NCBI RefSeq assembly: GCF_013255915.1
Contig: NZ_CP053896.1
Span: forward strand, 2,356,001-2,420,000
Length of the DNA: 64,000 nt
From: Providencia rettgeri
GTDB taxonomy: Bacteria > Pseudomonadota > Gammaproteobacteria > Enterobacterales > Enterobacteriaceae
Direction: 5' to 3'
Below are positions 8,227 to 17,876 of this stretch, one piece after another. A program made the translations under genes and the position numbers. Within the stretch, counting starts at the first letter, position 1, and each line of letters opens with the position of its first letter. The notes beneath the pieces were generated by a model. It did no database searches. It had not been told where the DNA came from and saw only the letters and a program-made list of their open reading frames with translations.

Positions 8227-9216
8227 ATGTTAAATAACTCAATGAAAAGCCCTCTGTTATCCGTGAAAGATCTCAGTGTGACATTTGCAACTCAAGATGG
8301 TGAGGTTACCGCCGTAAACAAATTGAACTTTGAATTAAGTGCGGGGGAAACGCTTGGCATAGTTGGTGAATCAGGCTCAGGAAAATCACAAACTGCTTTC
8401 GCACTCATGGGCTTACTCGCCAAAAATGGCAGAATTAATGGCTCTGCCATGTTTAATGGCCGTGAGATTTTGAATTTAAGAGAAAAAGAATTAAACCGTA
8501 TGCGAGCGGAAGAGATTTCAATGATTTTTCAAGACCCAATGACATCATTGAACCCTTATTTGAAAATTGGTACACAGCTGTCGGAAGTTCTCATGTTACA
8601 TAAAGGCATGAGTAAAAGAGAAGCTTTCGAAGAATCAGTTCGTATGTTAGATGCCGTTAAAATGCCTGAAGCACGTAAGCGTATGAATATGTATCCACAT
8701 GAGTTTTCAGGAGGAATGAGACAACGCGTCATGATTGCAATGGCCCTGTTATGCCAACCAAAGCTGTTAATTGCTGACGAACCCACGACAGCACTTGATG
8801 TGACTGTACAAGCGCAAATCATGACGTTGCTCAATGAGTTAAAACAAGAGTTTGATACTGCAATCATTTTGATCACCCACGACCTTGGGGTCGTCGCAGG
8901 GGTATGTGATAAAGTCCTAGTGATGTATGCAGGACGCACGATGGAGTACGGTACTGCGAAGGATATCTTTTATCATCCATCTCATCCATATTCACTTGGC
9001 TTGTTAGCTGCTGTTCCGCGCCTCGATGGTGATGACGAAAGTTTAGCTACCATTCCCGGCAATCCGCCTAATTTATTACGTTTACCCAAAGGCTGCCCAT
9101 TTTCACCTCGTTGCCAATATGCAGTTCAGCAATGTGTTGACCAAGAACCTGCATTAACCACATTTGGTCAAACGCGGTTACGTGCCTGCTTTAAGCCACT
9201 GGAGGAATTGGTATGA
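8227..9216 (+). CDS. oppD: OppD, oligopeptide ABC transporter ATPase
   Basis: This 329-residue ATPase drives peptide import together with OppF. Visible motifs are Walker A GESGSGKSQ near residue 52, signature FSGGMRQR near 160, Walker B LLIADEPTTALD near 181 and the switch histidine in ITHDLGVV. The C-terminal oligopeptide/dipeptide extension carries cysteines in GCPFSPRCQYAVQQC. The ATG at 8227 was chosen because GAGGG lies 6 bases upstream; a longer in-frame reading from 8176 would overlap oppC by 41 bases. The stop overlaps the oppF start, implying translational coupling. Confidence 0.96.
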   Translation: MLNNSMKSPLLSVKDLSVTFATQDGEVTAVNKLNFELSAGETLGIVGESGSGKSQTAFALMGLLAKNGRINGSAMFNGREILNLREKELNRMRAEEISMIFQDPMTSLNPYLKIGTQLSEVLMLHKGMSKREAFEESVRMLDAVKMPEARKRMNMYPHEFSGGMRQRVMIAMALLCQPKLLIADEPTTALDVTVQAQIMTLLNELKQEFDTAIILITHDLGVVAGVCDKVLVMYAGRTMEYGTAKDIFYHPSHPYSLGLLAAVPRLDGDDESLATIPGNPPNLLRLPKGCPFSPRCQYAVQQCVDQEPALTTFGQTRLRACFKPLEELV

Positions 9217-10214
9217 GTACCCATGAAAATAGGCCAGTTTTACTCGAAGTGAATGACCTTAAAGTCCATTTTGAGATTCGAGATAAAAAACAGTGGTTTT
9301 GGCAACCAAACAAAAGTCTTAAAGCGGTAGATGGCGTAACACTTCGTTTATATGAAGGTGAAACATTAGGTGTAGTCGGGGAATCAGGGTGCGGTAAATC
9401 CACTTTTGCTCGAGCACTTATTGGGTTAGTTAAAGCAACGGATGGTACAGTAAGTTGGCTGGGGCAGAATTTATTAGGTAAAACTGATAAAGAGTGGCGC
9501 AGTGTTCGCAGTGATATTCAAATGATTTTCCAAGATCCACTGGCTTCGCTTAATCCGCGAATGACCATCGGTGACATTATCGCTGAGCCATTAAAAACCT
9601 ATCATCCTAAAATGCCACCATCACAAATCACAGAAAAAGTGAAAAAAATGATGATGCGGGTTGGCTTATTACCAAATTTGATTAACCGCTACCCCCATGA
9701 GTTTTCGGGAGGGCAATGCCAGCGTATTGGTATCGCAAGAGCATTGATTTTAGAACCTAAACTCGTGATTTGCGATGAGCCAGTCTCTGCATTAGACGTG
9801 TCAATTCAAGCACAAGTTGTTAATTTATTGCAAGAATTACAACGTGAAATGAAATTATCGCTAATCTTTATCGCGCACGATTTGGCGGTTGTTAAGCATA
9901 TTTCTGACCGTGTCTTAGTGATGTACTTGGGGCATGCCGTAGAGCTTGGTACCTATGATGAGGTATACAATAATCCCTTACATCCTTATACACGCGCATT
10001 GATGTCAGCAGTGCCCGTTCCTGATCCCGATAAAGAAAAAAATAAGGTAATAGAACTTTTAGAGGGTGAATTGCCATCACCCATTAACCCACCTTCAGGT
10101 TGCGTATTTAGAACCCGTTGCCCATTAGCGGATGAAGAGTGTGCAAAAACAAGGCCATTATTAGAAGGGAGTTTCAAACATGCGGTGTCTTGTTTGAAAA
10201 TTGACCCATTGTGA
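9213..10214 (+). CDS. oppF: OppF, oligopeptide ABC transporter ATPase
   Basis: This is the 333-residue second ATPase of the Opp transporter. It carries Walker A GESGCGKST near residue 59, signature FSGGQCQRIGIAR near 164, Walker B LVICDEPVSALDVS near 186 and the switch histidine in IAHDLAVV. The C-terminal extension has the GCVFRTRCP cysteine motif. ATG at 9213 overlaps the oppD stop in an ATGA arrangement. It is the last gene of the operon; a perfect hairpin terminator follows at 10276. Confidence 0.96.
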   Translation: MSTHENRPVLLEVNDLKVHFEIRDKKQWFWQPNKSLKAVDGVTLRLYEGETLGVVGESGCGKSTFARALIGLVKATDGTVSWLGQNLLGKTDKEWRSVRSDIQMIFQDPLASLNPRMTIGDIIAEPLKTYHPKMPPSQITEKVKKMMMRVGLLPNLINRYPHEFSGGQCQRIGIARALILEPKLVICDEPVSALDVSIQAQVVNLLQELQREMKLSLIFIAHDLAVVKHISDRVLVMYLGHAVELGTYDEVYNNPLHPYTRALMSAVPVPDPDKEKNKVIELLEGELPSPINPPSGCVFRTRCPLADEECAKTRPLLEGSFKHAVSCLKIDPL

Positions 10215-10275
10215 TTGTTTTCTCGTGATAGGCGAAAGGGAATGGCGTTTAGGGGGCTTCTACTTTAATTAATCC

Positions 10276-10298
10276 AAAAGGGACGAAATGTCCCTTTT
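10276..10298. terminator. Bidirectional terminator between oppF and yciU
   Basis: AAAAGGGAC and GTCCCTTTT form a perfect 9-bp stem around the loop GAAAT, with A on one side and T on the other. It can end both oppF and the convergent yciU. Confidence 0.85.
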
Positions 10299-10304
10299 AA
10301 TCAA

Positions 10305-10637
10305 CTATTTCTTCCAAAAAATATGGTGAAACGGTTTAGAAGGGTGGCGGCTAATTAATACGCGAGCAAAAATATCGTCTAATTCGGCATCCGGGCTTTG
10401 AGCTAATCCAATAACCACTTCACTTAATTGGTTTAAATTAAGCTCTTCAGTAATCATCTCTTGCCAATTAAGGGTAACAGGAACAATTTCTGCGGCACCT
10501 AACTCTTCAAACTGCAAAGCAAAAATTAATTGGTCAGCGGGCTCTAAATTATCCATTGCCCCTTCAAGAAAAAGGTCATAAGCCATTTCAATGATGTCAT
10601 CTTCATCGATTAAAGGTGTATTTTGTATTTCAGTCAT
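10305..10637 (-). CDS. yciU: YciU, DUF440 putative dsDNA-mimic protein
   Basis: This 110-residue acidic protein of the DUF440 family matches E. coli YciU in length and in segments such as ADQLIFALQFEELGAAE near residue 39 and VVIGLAQSPDAELDDIFARV near residue 75. The Haemophilus homologue HI1450 is a double-stranded DNA mimic that binds HU, from which a role in modulating DNA-binding proteins is inferred. ATG at 10637 follows AGGAAAGG. It lies 22 bp downstream of cls on the same strand and is probably cotranscribed with it, as in E. coli. Confidence 0.92.
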   Translation of the reverse strand: MTEIQNTPLIDEDDIIEMAYDLFLEGAMDNLEPADQLIFALQFEELGAAEIVPVTLNWQEMITEELNLNQLSEVVIGLAQSPDAELDDIFARVLISRHPSKPFHHIFWKK

Positions 10638-10659
10638 GACCTTTCCTAATTAACTTAAT

Positions 10660-12120
10660 TTATAACAATGGGCTAAAGAAGTAGCAAATGCGTTCAACGA
10701 CACGGTTCCAGAACGGACGTTGTTCCCATTCTTCAATTTCTAAACGAGTTGAACGCGCAATATAATCATACTGAACTAGCGTGAGATCGCTACCAAAACT
10801 TTTATCATCAATGACCACTGTTATTTCAAAATTGAGCCATAAACTGCGCATATCAAGATTTACTGAACCAACAAGGCTAAGCTCGCCATCAACCAAAACA
10901 CTCTTCGTGTGTAATAAACCATCTTCAAATTGATAAATCTTAACACCAGCAGCTAATAATTCACTGTAAAATGAGCGGCTTGCCCAGCGAACAAGGAATG
11001 AGTCATTCTGCCTTGGCATAATAATACTGACGTCGACACCTCGCATTGCTGCTGTACAAATTGCATGCAAAAGGTCATCACTAGGCACAAAATAAGGGGT
11101 GGTCATGATCAGTTGTTTGCGCGCAGAGAACATCGCGGTCATCAGTGACTGTTGAATCAACTCATCAGGGAAGCCCGGTCCTGAGGCGATAATTTGTGTT
11201 GTATGCCCATTCGCTTGTTCAAAAGGCATAATATTACTGTCAGGCGGTGGTGGGAGTACGCGTTGGCCGGTTTCCATTTCCCAGTCAAAAGCATACACGA
11301 TACCTAATGTGGTACTCACAGGGCCTTCCATACGTACTAAAATGTCAACCCATTCACCAACCCCTGAATCTTGTTTAAAATAACGAGGGTCAACCATATT
11401 CATACTGCCTGTATATGAAATATAGTTATCGATAACCACTATTTTACGATGTTGACGTAAATCCATTCGACGCAAGAAGAAACGCATCAAATTAACTTTT
11501 AATGATTCTACAAACTCAATACCTGCAGCACGCATTTTTTCGGGGTAATCGCTACGGAAAAAATGCCAACTTCCCGCGGAGTCCACCATAATCCGGCACT
11601 TAACACCGCGTTTAGCGGCATTAAGTAAGGCTTCGGTAACACCGTCGACTAAACCACCCGGTTGCCAAATATAGAAGACCATTTCAATCGAGTGCTGGGC
11701 ATTGTTGATGTCGTTGACTATCGCTTTTAATGAGTCTTCACAGGTAGTTAAAAGTTGAATTCTATTACCTTTAACACCAGCAATACCCTGGCGCTTTTCA
11801 ACTAACTGAAATAATGGTTCAGCGACGGGGCTATTATCAGTGGCGAAGATATGTTTTGAAGTTCGTAAGTTTTCTAACCATGTCGCGACGGAAGGCCACA
11901 TATCATGAGCTTTATCGACTCGACGTTTACCGAGGTGAAGTTCACCGAAGGCGACATAGGCAATAATCCCGACTAATGGCAGAATATAAATGATCAGGAG
12001 CCATGTCATGGCTGAGGTGACCGGCCTTCTTTTGACTAAAATGCGGACTGTAATTGCTGCAATAATTAGCCAATATAGGAAGAACAGAAGCCAACTCATA
12101 AGTGTATAGACGGTTGCCAT
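10660..12120 (-). CDS. cls: ClsA, cardiolipin synthase A
   Basis: This 486-residue phospholipase D superfamily enzyme condenses two phosphatidylglycerol molecules into cardiolipin and glycerol at the inner membrane. Length equals E. coli ClsA. Two membrane segments occupy roughly residues 3-60, and the two HKD catalytic motifs are present: QHRKIVVID near residue 223 and LHTKSVLVD near residue 403, each followed by a GS(M/V)N motif. ATG at 12120 has no strong Shine-Dalgarno sequence; GAGG lies about 14 bases upstream. It precedes yciU and is divergent from yciY. Confidence 0.96.
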   Translation of the reverse strand: MATVYTLMSWLLFFLYWLIIAAITVRILVKRRPVTSAMTWLLIIYILPLVGIIAYVAFGELHLGKRRVDKAHDMWPSVATWLENLRTSKHIFATDNSPVAEPLFQLVEKRQGIAGVKGNRIQLLTTCEDSLKAIVNDINNAQHSIEMVFYIWQPGGLVDGVTEALLNAAKRGVKCRIMVDSAGSWHFFRSDYPEKMRAAGIEFVESLKVNLMRFFLRRMDLRQHRKIVVIDNYISYTGSMNMVDPRYFKQDSGVGEWVDILVRMEGPVSTTLGIVYAFDWEMETGQRVLPPPPDSNIMPFEQANGHTTQIIASGPGFPDELIQQSLMTAMFSARKQLIMTTPYFVPSDDLLHAICTAAMRGVDVSIIMPRQNDSFLVRWASRSFYSELLAAGVKIYQFEDGLLHTKSVLVDGELSLVGSVNLDMRSLWLNFEITVVIDDKSFGSDLTLVQYDYIARSTRLEIEEWEQRPFWNRVVERICYFFSPLL

Positions 12121-12407
12121 AACGGGTCAGATGCCTCACTGATAAGAAAAAGGTTCAAAAAAAGATAGTTTAGCTAAAAAAACTGTTAGTAAAATATCAA
12201 CTTAATAGAATTTAGCAAAATTCTGCAGTAAAAGCTTCGTGAAATAGAGTAATTTGTTAGGAAAAATAGTTTTGTTAATTGATTTTATCATCATGAAATT
12301 AAAAGCAGTGCACCGAAATGACATAAAAAGTTCCTCTTGGTTCTTTTTTTCAAAGGAATATAATATTTTTTTCTAATAATTTTTAGACGATAAAAGGACA
12401 CAATTAA

Positions 12408-12581
12408 ATGAGACGTAGTAGGCATGAAGTAGGGCGTTGGCGTATGTTAAGACAATCCCTACGTCGCCGTAGACGCTGGCTAGAAGGGCATTCAAGGCGA
12501 AACATGCGCATCTATGCAATGCGTAAAATTGACATTTACCATCGTCGGCATTCCCTGCTTTTTACCCAATGGATTGAGTAA
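12408..12581 (+). CDS. yciY: YciY, small very basic protein
   Basis: This 57-codon gene encodes a strongly basic peptide that aligns with E. coli YciY (57 residues), sharing the EVGRWRM start and the WLEG-S-RRNMRI core. About one third of residues are arginine, lysine or histidine. Its function is unknown; the composition suggests nucleic acid or membrane binding, which is inference. ATG at 12408 follows AAGGA. Its place between cls and tonB matches E. coli, except that kch and yciI are absent here. Confidence 0.85.
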   Translation: MRRSRHEVGRWRMLRQSLRRRRRWLEGHSRRNMRIYAMRKIDIYHRRHSLLFTQWIE

Positions 12582-12708
12582 GGTTATTACAGCGTACACT
12601 CACATTTTTCACTTTGTATGACAAACCTTATTGAATATGATTGCTATTTGCATTTAAACTATCAGTCATATTCTTTTTTGGTAGACAGGTGTAGGGTAGA
12701 AATTGCAT

Positions 12709-13428
12709 ATGCGTTGGATGCGTTGGACTTTAATTATCGTCGTTTCATTATCTATTCATGCGGGTCTTGCGATGGCATGGATTTTTAATCAACCTAACTT
12801 GGTCAGAGACCCTGAACCATTGACGATTTCTATGGTTGCTTTTGCCGCCCCTGAACCCGCTTCTGAGCCCGTTGAGCAGGTTGAAACACCGGTAGAGCCA
12901 GAACCAGAGCCTGTTATAGAGCCAGAACCCGAACCAGTAGTTGAACCTGTAATTGCATTACCTAAGAAGAAACCTGAGGTGAAGAAAAAGCCTAAGCCAA
13001 AACAGGAAGAAAAGAAAAAAATTAAAGAAGATATTAAGCCAGTTGAAAAGCAATTGGCGATGAATAATCTTAAATCAGACGTTACTGCGCCGAAAACGAA
13101 TAACAGCACCATTAAAACTGCAAATAATACAGGGGCAAGTAATAGTCAATCGACTAAGAAAGGTGGCCCGAGGGCTCTGCATAAACAAGCTCCTTCCTAT
13201 CCTGAACGCGCGCGTCGCTTAGGTAAAGAAGGATATGTGAAAGTTCGTTATGATATTGATGATGGTGGACGAGTGACAAATATTGAATTTGTTGAAGCCT
13301 CACCTAAAGGTTTGTTTGAGAGAGATGTTAAACGAGCAATGAACCGTTGGACTTTTGAGAAACAGCCTGCAAAAGGTTATGTGACTGAAATTTATTTCAA
13401 ATTAGATGGCACTGTTAGCCAAGTCTAA
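12709..13428 (+). CDS. tonB: TonB, energy transducer for outer membrane receptors
   Basis: TonB couples the proton gradient, through ExbB-ExbD, to outer membrane siderophore and vitamin B12 receptors. This 239-residue protein has an N-terminal membrane anchor (about residues 5-25), a Pro/Glu-rich segment of EP repeats near 55-85, a Lys/Pro segment near 90-110 and the C-terminal domain from GPRALHKQAPSYPERARR near 150. Starts are ambiguous: ATG at 12709 is preferred, but AGGG at 12693-12696 sits better for a TTG at 12703. Iron regulation through Fur is expected, but no convincing Fur box was identified upstream. A clear terminator follows. Confidence 0.95.
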   Translation: MRWMRWTLIIVVSLSIHAGLAMAWIFNQPNLVRDPEPLTISMVAFAAPEPASEPVEQVETPVEPEPEPVIEPEPEPVVEPVIALPKKKPEVKKKPKPKQEEKKKIKEDIKPVEKQLAMNNLKSDVTAPKTNNSTIKTANNTGASNSQSTKKGGPRALHKQAPSYPERARRLGKEGYVKVRYDIDDGGRVTNIEFVEASPKGLFERDVKRAMNRWTFEKQPAKGYVTEIYFKLDGTVSQV

Positions 13429-13449
13429 TGGTTATTATTAGGCTGTATG

Positions 13450-13480
13450 AAAAAGCACCACAGCAATGATGGTGCTTTTT
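13450..13480. terminator. Terminator between tonB and yciA
   Basis: AAAAAGCACCA and TGGTGCTTTTT form a perfect 11-bp stem with a 9-base loop, T-rich on both exits. It serves the convergent tonB and yciA genes. Confidence 0.88.
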
Positions 13481-13509
13481 GTTTTTTACATGATGAGAGG
13501 ATAAAAAAC

Positions 13510-13944
13510 TTATGCTTCGTTAGTTTTTTGATCCGAACTCGCTAATTGAAAATGTTGTTTCTCTTTGGGTAATGAACGTGGGGTACTATCATCATTAACT
13601 GCGACATAGGTGAATACCGCATCAGTAGCACGATAACGTTGCCCAACAGGCTCGGTTGCGACTTTTTTTACCCAAACTTCAATATTAATGGTAATTGAGC
13701 TTTTTCCTGTTTTTAAGCAACGTGCATAGCAGCAAACAACATCACCAACCGCAACAGGCTTTTGAAACTTAATGCCATTAACTGCCACGGTAACAACTCG
13801 TCCTAGCGCTATTTCTTTTGCTAAGATAGCCCCACCTATATCCATTTGTGACATTAACCAGCCACCAAAAATATCACCATTCGCATTAGTATCTGCTGGC
13901 ATGGCTAATGTACGTAAAACCAACTCACCGTTCGGCAATTGCAT
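13510..13944 (-). CDS. yciA: YciA, acyl-CoA thioester hydrolase
   Basis: This 144-residue hotdog-fold thioesterase hydrolyses a broad range of acyl-CoAs in the cytoplasm. It is nearly identical to E. coli YciA across the core: LRTLAMPADTNANGDIFGGW near residue 10 carries the catalytic aspartate region, followed by MSQMDIGGAILAKEIA. The C-terminus is a dozen residues longer than E. coli, ending in a polar tail. ATG at 13944 follows AAGAG. It is convergent with tonB, as in E. coli. Confidence 0.95.
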   Translation of the reverse strand: MQLPNGELVLRTLAMPADTNANGDIFGGWLMSQMDIGGAILAKEIALGRVVTVAVNGIKFQKPVAVGDVVCCYARCLKTGKSSITINIEVWVKKVATEPVGQRYRATDAVFTYVAVNDDSTPRSLPKEKQHFQLASSDQKTNEA

Positions 13945-14232
13945 ATCTGACTCTTATTAAAAAGGTTATCACTTTTGATTTTGCATTTATAACAAATTAC
14001 ATATGCAATAGTAAACCTGAACCATACAGTTATTGATTGATAATAGCTATTTGATTGAATTGCTGCAAAAATATGACAAATATGGTACCCATTATTAATA
14101 AACGGCATCTAATCTTGGTAAAAGATCAACTTTTGCAAAGAAAAAGCAAGAAGTGTTTTTTATATTTAGTCAATTGATTGAATTGGCTATACTCACTAAT
14201 ATAAATTTTATTGATTAATTTAGAGGTATGAA

Positions 14233-14430
14233 ATGAGATTGTTACTGGCAATATTATTACCTTGGTTGCAATTTTTTACGATAGGGCGCCCCTTTGCTGG
14301 GATCATTTGCTTAATTCTACAGATCACGTTAATTGGTTGGCTACCCGCTGCCATATGGTCGGTATACGCATTATCACAGTACAATACAGATAAAAAAATT
14401 GAAAAAGCATTTGGTGAAAAACGCTTTTAA
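14233..14430 (+). CDS. Pmp3/YqaE-like small membrane protein
   Basis: This 65-residue protein has two hydrophobic helices (about residues 2-18 and 20-47) with the Pmp3/UPF0057 pattern: LAILLPWLQFFTIGRPFAG, then GWLPAAIWSVYAL. Proteins of this family (yeast Pmp3, E. coli YqaE) influence membrane potential and salt tolerance, but the bacterial role is unclear. The polar tail of about 15 residues is rich in Lys. ATG at 14233 follows AGAGGT. It lies between yciA and yciB, where E. coli has no such gene. A strong bidirectional terminator follows six bases after the stop. Confidence 0.75.
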   Translation: MRLLLAILLPWLQFFTIGRPFAGIICLILQITLIGWLPAAIWSVYALSQYNTDKKIEKAFGEKRF

Positions 14431-14435
14431 TATGA

Positions 14436-14473
14436 AAAAAACCTGCTAATTGTCTATCGATTAGCAGGTTTTT
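14436..14473. terminator. Bidirectional terminator before yciB
   Basis: AACCTGCTAAT and ATTAGCAGGTT form a perfect stem extended by A and T runs on either side. It separates the Pmp3-like gene from the convergent yciB. Confidence 0.88.
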
Positions 14474-14488
14474 AACTCTAATTTTTAA

Positions 14489-15046
14489 TTATTCTTCGTG
14501 TTTTTCTGCAGGCTCTTTAACCATATTTTTAAAAATATAGACCACACTCAGTACTGTAAATATTAGTGTTCCCGCAGTCAGACCAAAGACTTTGAAATTC
14601 ACCCAAATATCTTGTGCCATCCAGAAAGCAACATAAATGTTTAGCAATGCGCAGAAAATAAAGAAAATTGCCCATGCACTATTGAGTTTGTTCCAATAAC
14701 TATCTGCTAATTTTATTTCTTGATTACTGCCTAACATGCGCTGAATTAGGGGCTTTTCAGTAAACCATTGGCTAAAGAGCAATGCGCCAGCAAACGCAGC
14801 ATAGATGATAGTGACTTTCCATTTAATAAATGCATCGCTGTGGAAAATAAGGGTTAAAGCAGCAAAACTCATCACAATTGCACAGGTAATTTTTGCAACT
14901 TTTTCAACTTTCTTATAAATAAGATAAGTTGCTAATAATGCTAATGGAGTAGTCACCATTAATGCGCCACTCGCATAGAAAATATCGTATCTTTTATAGA
15001 CAATAAAAAATATTATCAAAGGAATAAAATCAATAAGTTGTTTCAT
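14489..15046 (-). CDS. yciB: YciB, inner membrane septation protein
   Basis: This 185-residue polytopic protein (about five membrane helices) belongs to the IspZ/YciB family, linked to cell-envelope synthesis and septum formation in Shigella and E. coli. The N-terminal [20 protein letters not shown] and the central segment [20 protein letters not shown] are family hallmarks. Length is close to the E. coli protein (179 residues). ATG is at 15046. In E. coli it is followed by yciA on the same strand; here a Pmp3-like gene sits between them. Confidence 0.93.
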   Translation of the reverse strand: MKQLIDFIPLIIFFIVYKRYDIFYASGALMVTTPLALLATYLIYKKVEKVAKITCAIVMSFAALTLIFHSDAFIKWKVTIIYAAFAGALLFSQWFTEKPLIQRMLGSNQEIKLADSYWNKLNSAWAIFFIFCALLNIYVAFWMAQDIWVNFKVFGLTAGTLIFTVLSVVYIFKNMVKEPAEKHEE

Positions 15047-15271
15047 AACAGTGAATACAGCGCCTCAACGTAAAGATAATGGAGTAGTTTAACCGATTTT
15101 GGCTTTAATTGTTAAAAGTTTGCACCTTTTTACCAATAAACATGCTTTGTTACCAATCATATTTGCACTATTTTACGATTATTTGACTTACTTCTAGATA
15201 AACTTTATTAGTTCGGATATAAGTAATACATAAAATAATTTAACTTGCTAATTTATAGGTACTTTTCTCCC

Positions 15272-17074
15272 ATGATAAAGGCAAAGCTATTTGTCTGGAT
15301 GCCAGGTTTAAAAACGCTGTTTAACTATCAGCGTTCAGACTTAGGCTCTGATGTTAAAGCCGGTCTGTCTGTCGCTGCGGTTGCTTTGCCAGTGGCTATT
15401 GCCTATGCCGAATTAATGGGAGTGAACGCCATTGTCGGATTATATTCATGTATTTTACCGATGTTTTTCTATGCGTTATTTGGTACGTCTAAACAGTTGA
15501 TTATCGGGCCTGATGCCGCAACATGTGCTGTAATTGCAGCCGCAGTCGCACCACTCGCAATGGGAGATGAAACCGTTCGTTGGCAACTAATTATTGTCAT
15601 GAGCTTTATGACAGGAGTTTGGTGTTTGATTGCAGCAAGGTTTCGTTTAGGTACCTTTGCTGATTTTTTATCTAGACCGATATTGCAAGGTTTATTAAAT
15701 GGTGTTGCTCTTACGATTATAGTCAGCCAAATCAGTAAAATATTTGGTATTACTAGTTTACCTTCAGGATTTATTGAACGCTTAATAGCGTTTCCATTAG
15801 CGCTAATAGAAACACATATTCCGACATTATTAGTGGCTATTGCAACACTGGTAATCACCTTAGTGATTAAGCGAGTACGGAGTAAGTGGCCGTCTCTATT
15901 AATTGCAATGGTTTTGGCTACGGCAGCCAGTATTCTATTTAATCTTGAGCAATATGGCATTAGCACGGTTGGGGATTTAGGTGAAGGACTTCCTTATATA
16001 CCTATGCCAGATTTTCCGCCAGGGTTACTCAGAGATCTTGTCATTCCATCATTAAACTTAGCAGTGATTAGCTTTGTAAGCTTCATGATGACAGCGCGAA
16101 GTTTTGCAAGCAAAAATGGCTATACCGTGGATGCAGACCAAGAGTTAAGAGCATTAGGGATGGCAAATATTGCTTCTGCTTTTGGTCAAGGTTTTGCAGT
16201 GAGTGCTGCGAGTAGCCGTACTGCGGTTAATGATATGATGGGAGGGAAAACACAATTGGTTTCCCTCGTTGCCGCGGTGACCATCTTAGCTGTTTTACTT
16301 TTTTCTATGAATTTATTGGAATATATTCCTATGCCTGCTTTAGGGATGGTTTTAATTATTTCGACTTATTCTTTGCTCAGCTTCCGCAGTATTTTATCGA
16401 TGCGCAAACGTAATAGAGAAGCTTTTTTCTTATGTGTTTTCACTTTATGCGCAGTGCTGGTAGTTGGATTAATTAGTGGAGTAGGTTTAGCCGTTTTATT
16501 AGGTTTATTGCAGTTTATCCGAATTATCTTTAGGCCAACAGATCAACTATTAGGCGTGGATGAACATGGCATGTTGCACTCGATGACATCAGAGAATGAT
16601 ATTCAAGAAGTTGATGGCGTCCTAATTTATCGTTTCAATTCTCCACTCACCTATTTCAATGTGAATTACTTTAAAGAGCGGCTAAATAAACATTTAGATA
16701 ATCAACGTAAAAGGCCTGCTTGGGTGATTGTTGATGCTGCTGTCAGCTTTACGCATAATGATGTGAGCGTATTTTCCACATTGAATGATATTGTGACATC
16801 TTTGAAGGCGAAAGGGGTGACTTTGGTACTAGCTGGGCGTAGAACTTCTCTTAATCGTTGGTTAGAACAGAATAAAATCAACCGTTCAGATGATGATTTA
16901 TTAGTGGTACCGGATATTTATTTTGCGATCCGTTTAATTCAAAGTAAGCAGCAAATTCAAATGAAATGTGTCGAAGAAAGAAAGACACAAGAGAGTGGAA
17001 AGAACCCAGGCTCATTAGAATATGATTGCGAAAATCGAATGGTATCAACGGATATTAACTCAGATAAAGTTTGA
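15272..17074 (+). CDS. SulP-family anion transporter with STAS domain
   Basis: This 600-residue protein has about a dozen hydrophobic membrane segments (residues 20-430) followed by a cytoplasmic STAS domain (about 445-565) and a polar tail. The first segment, SVAAVALPVAIAYAELMGV, matches the SulP signature, and SAASSRTAVNDMMGGKTQLVS near residue 325 matches the conserved SLC26/SulP anion-site region. Members move sulfate, bicarbonate, oxalate or dicarboxylates; the substrate cannot be assigned. It is not the DauA orthologue by eye. ATG at 15272 was chosen because the frame upstream opens only with TTG at 15245. It lies between yciB and yciC, which are adjacent in E. coli, so it was inserted here or lost there. 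Confidence 0.85.
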   Translation: MIKAKLFVWMPGLKTLFNYQRSDLGSDVKAGLSVAAVALPVAIAYAELMGVNAIVGLYSCILPMFFYALFGTSKQLIIGPDAATCAVIAAAVAPLAMGDETVRWQLIIVMSFMTGVWCLIAARFRLGTFADFLSRPILQGLLNGVALTIIVSQISKIFGITSLPSGFIERLIAFPLALIETHIPTLLVAIATLVITLVIKRVRSKWPSLLIAMVLATAASILFNLEQYGISTVGDLGEGLPYIPMPDFPPGLLRDLVIPSLNLAVISFVSFMMTARSFASKNGYTVDADQELRALGMANIASAFGQGFAVSAASSRTAVNDMMGGKTQLVSLVAAVTILAVLLFSMNLLEYIPMPALGMVLIISTYSLLSFRSILSMRKRNREAFFLCVFTLCAVLVVGLISGVGLAVLLGLLQFIRIIFRPTDQLLGVDEHGMLHSMTSENDIQEVDGVLIYRFNSPLTYFNVNYFKERLNKHLDNQRKRPAWVIVDAAVSFTHNDVSVFSTLNDIVTSLKAKGVTLVLAGRRTSLNRWLEQNKINRSDDDLLVVPDIYFAIRLIQSKQQIQMKCVEERKTQESGKNPGSLEYDCENRMVSTDINSDKV

Positions 17075-17087
17075 AAATAACATAAAG

Positions 17088-17113
17088 AAAAAGGTATCAA
17101 ATGATACCTTTTT
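17088..17113. terminator. Bidirectional terminator between SulP gene and yciC
   Basis: AAAAAGGTATCA and TGATACCTTTTT are exact complements separated by two bases, giving a hairpin with A and T runs on both sides, right for two convergent genes. Confidence 0.85.
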
Positions 17114-17123
17114 ATTAGTGAGA

Positions 17124-17876
17124 TCAATTCTTTGTGATTAGCATATATAGACGATAAAAGTAAATTAAAGCAAATGCGGCTACAACATTATTGAGTAAAA
17201 AGGAGATGCCATTAATTGCAATATGATTCATATTAAGGTTGCCCAATAGAACACTAATAAGCATTTGAACGGCCATCCAAATCAAAATCATCGGTAAGGC
17301 GACACGCCAATTTGCATAAGCCAATTTCCAGCTTTTTCCCATCGCACTAAATGGGTTGGTGTTTTCAGTCATTAAAATTGCTGGCGCTAAGGAAAAACCA
17401 ATAGCTAGCACAATACCAGGTAGAACCATAATTGTGATGCCTAATTGGATAAGCAGCGAGCAAACGACCAACAGAAGAAACATAGAAGGTGCTTTGTTCA
17501 GTGATGATGTTATCGCTTGAAGCCCTGTCATCTCTTCGCCACGTGACATCCCTGAGATATAGGATAATGTGCCACAAATAAGGAACAAACTGCCAAAAGT
17601 GACGGAGAGAATCAAGCCAAAAGAAACGCGCAAAATACTACTTTTATCTTCTTCAGATAGATTTAGAATCCAGTCTTGTAACCCCGAATTACCGGATTCA
17701 ATCATTTTACTTTGTGCTTGAGCAAGAACACCTATCATTTGTTCACTGGGGATCATCATTGCATAGATGATAAGGCTTACCACAGTGGCTAAGAGCACAA
17801 TGGTGAGGAGGCCACTCAATTGGTTTTTAAAGAAATTGATACTATCACTGATGAGTGAGTTGGCCGAAATGGACAT
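17124..17876 (-). CDS. yciC: YciC, UPF0259 inner membrane protein
   Basis: This 250-residue polytopic membrane protein belongs to the UPF0259 family and resembles E. coli YciC (247 residues) in pattern: MSI..SL..DS..FF.NQ at the start, a GI..VLPGIVLAIGFSLAPAILM block near residue 150 and FRLYMLI-type C-terminus (YRLYMLITKN). The function is unknown. The ATG at 17876 was preferred over one at 17906 because AGGAG lies 9 bases upstream of it and it gives the family N-terminus. It is divergent from ompW, as in E. coli. Confidence 0.9.
   Translation of the reverse strand: MSISANSLISDSINFFKNQLSGLLTIVLLATVVSLIIYAMMIPSEQMIGVLAQAQSKMIESGNSGLQDWILNLSEEDKSSILRVSFGLILSVTFGSLFLICGTLSYISGMSRGEEMTGLQAITSSLNKAPSMFLLLVVCSLLIQLGITIMVLPGIVLAIGFSLAPAILMTENTNPFSAMGKSWKLAYANWRVALPMILIWMAVQMLISVLLGNLNMNHIAINGISFLLNNVVAAFALIYFYRLYMLITKN

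Noticed and set aside
12789-13112. Minus-strand open frame in tonB encoding a Gly/Ser-rich protein
   Set aside because: It is the complement of the TonB Pro/Glu and Lys repeats; low-complexity coding explains the open frame.
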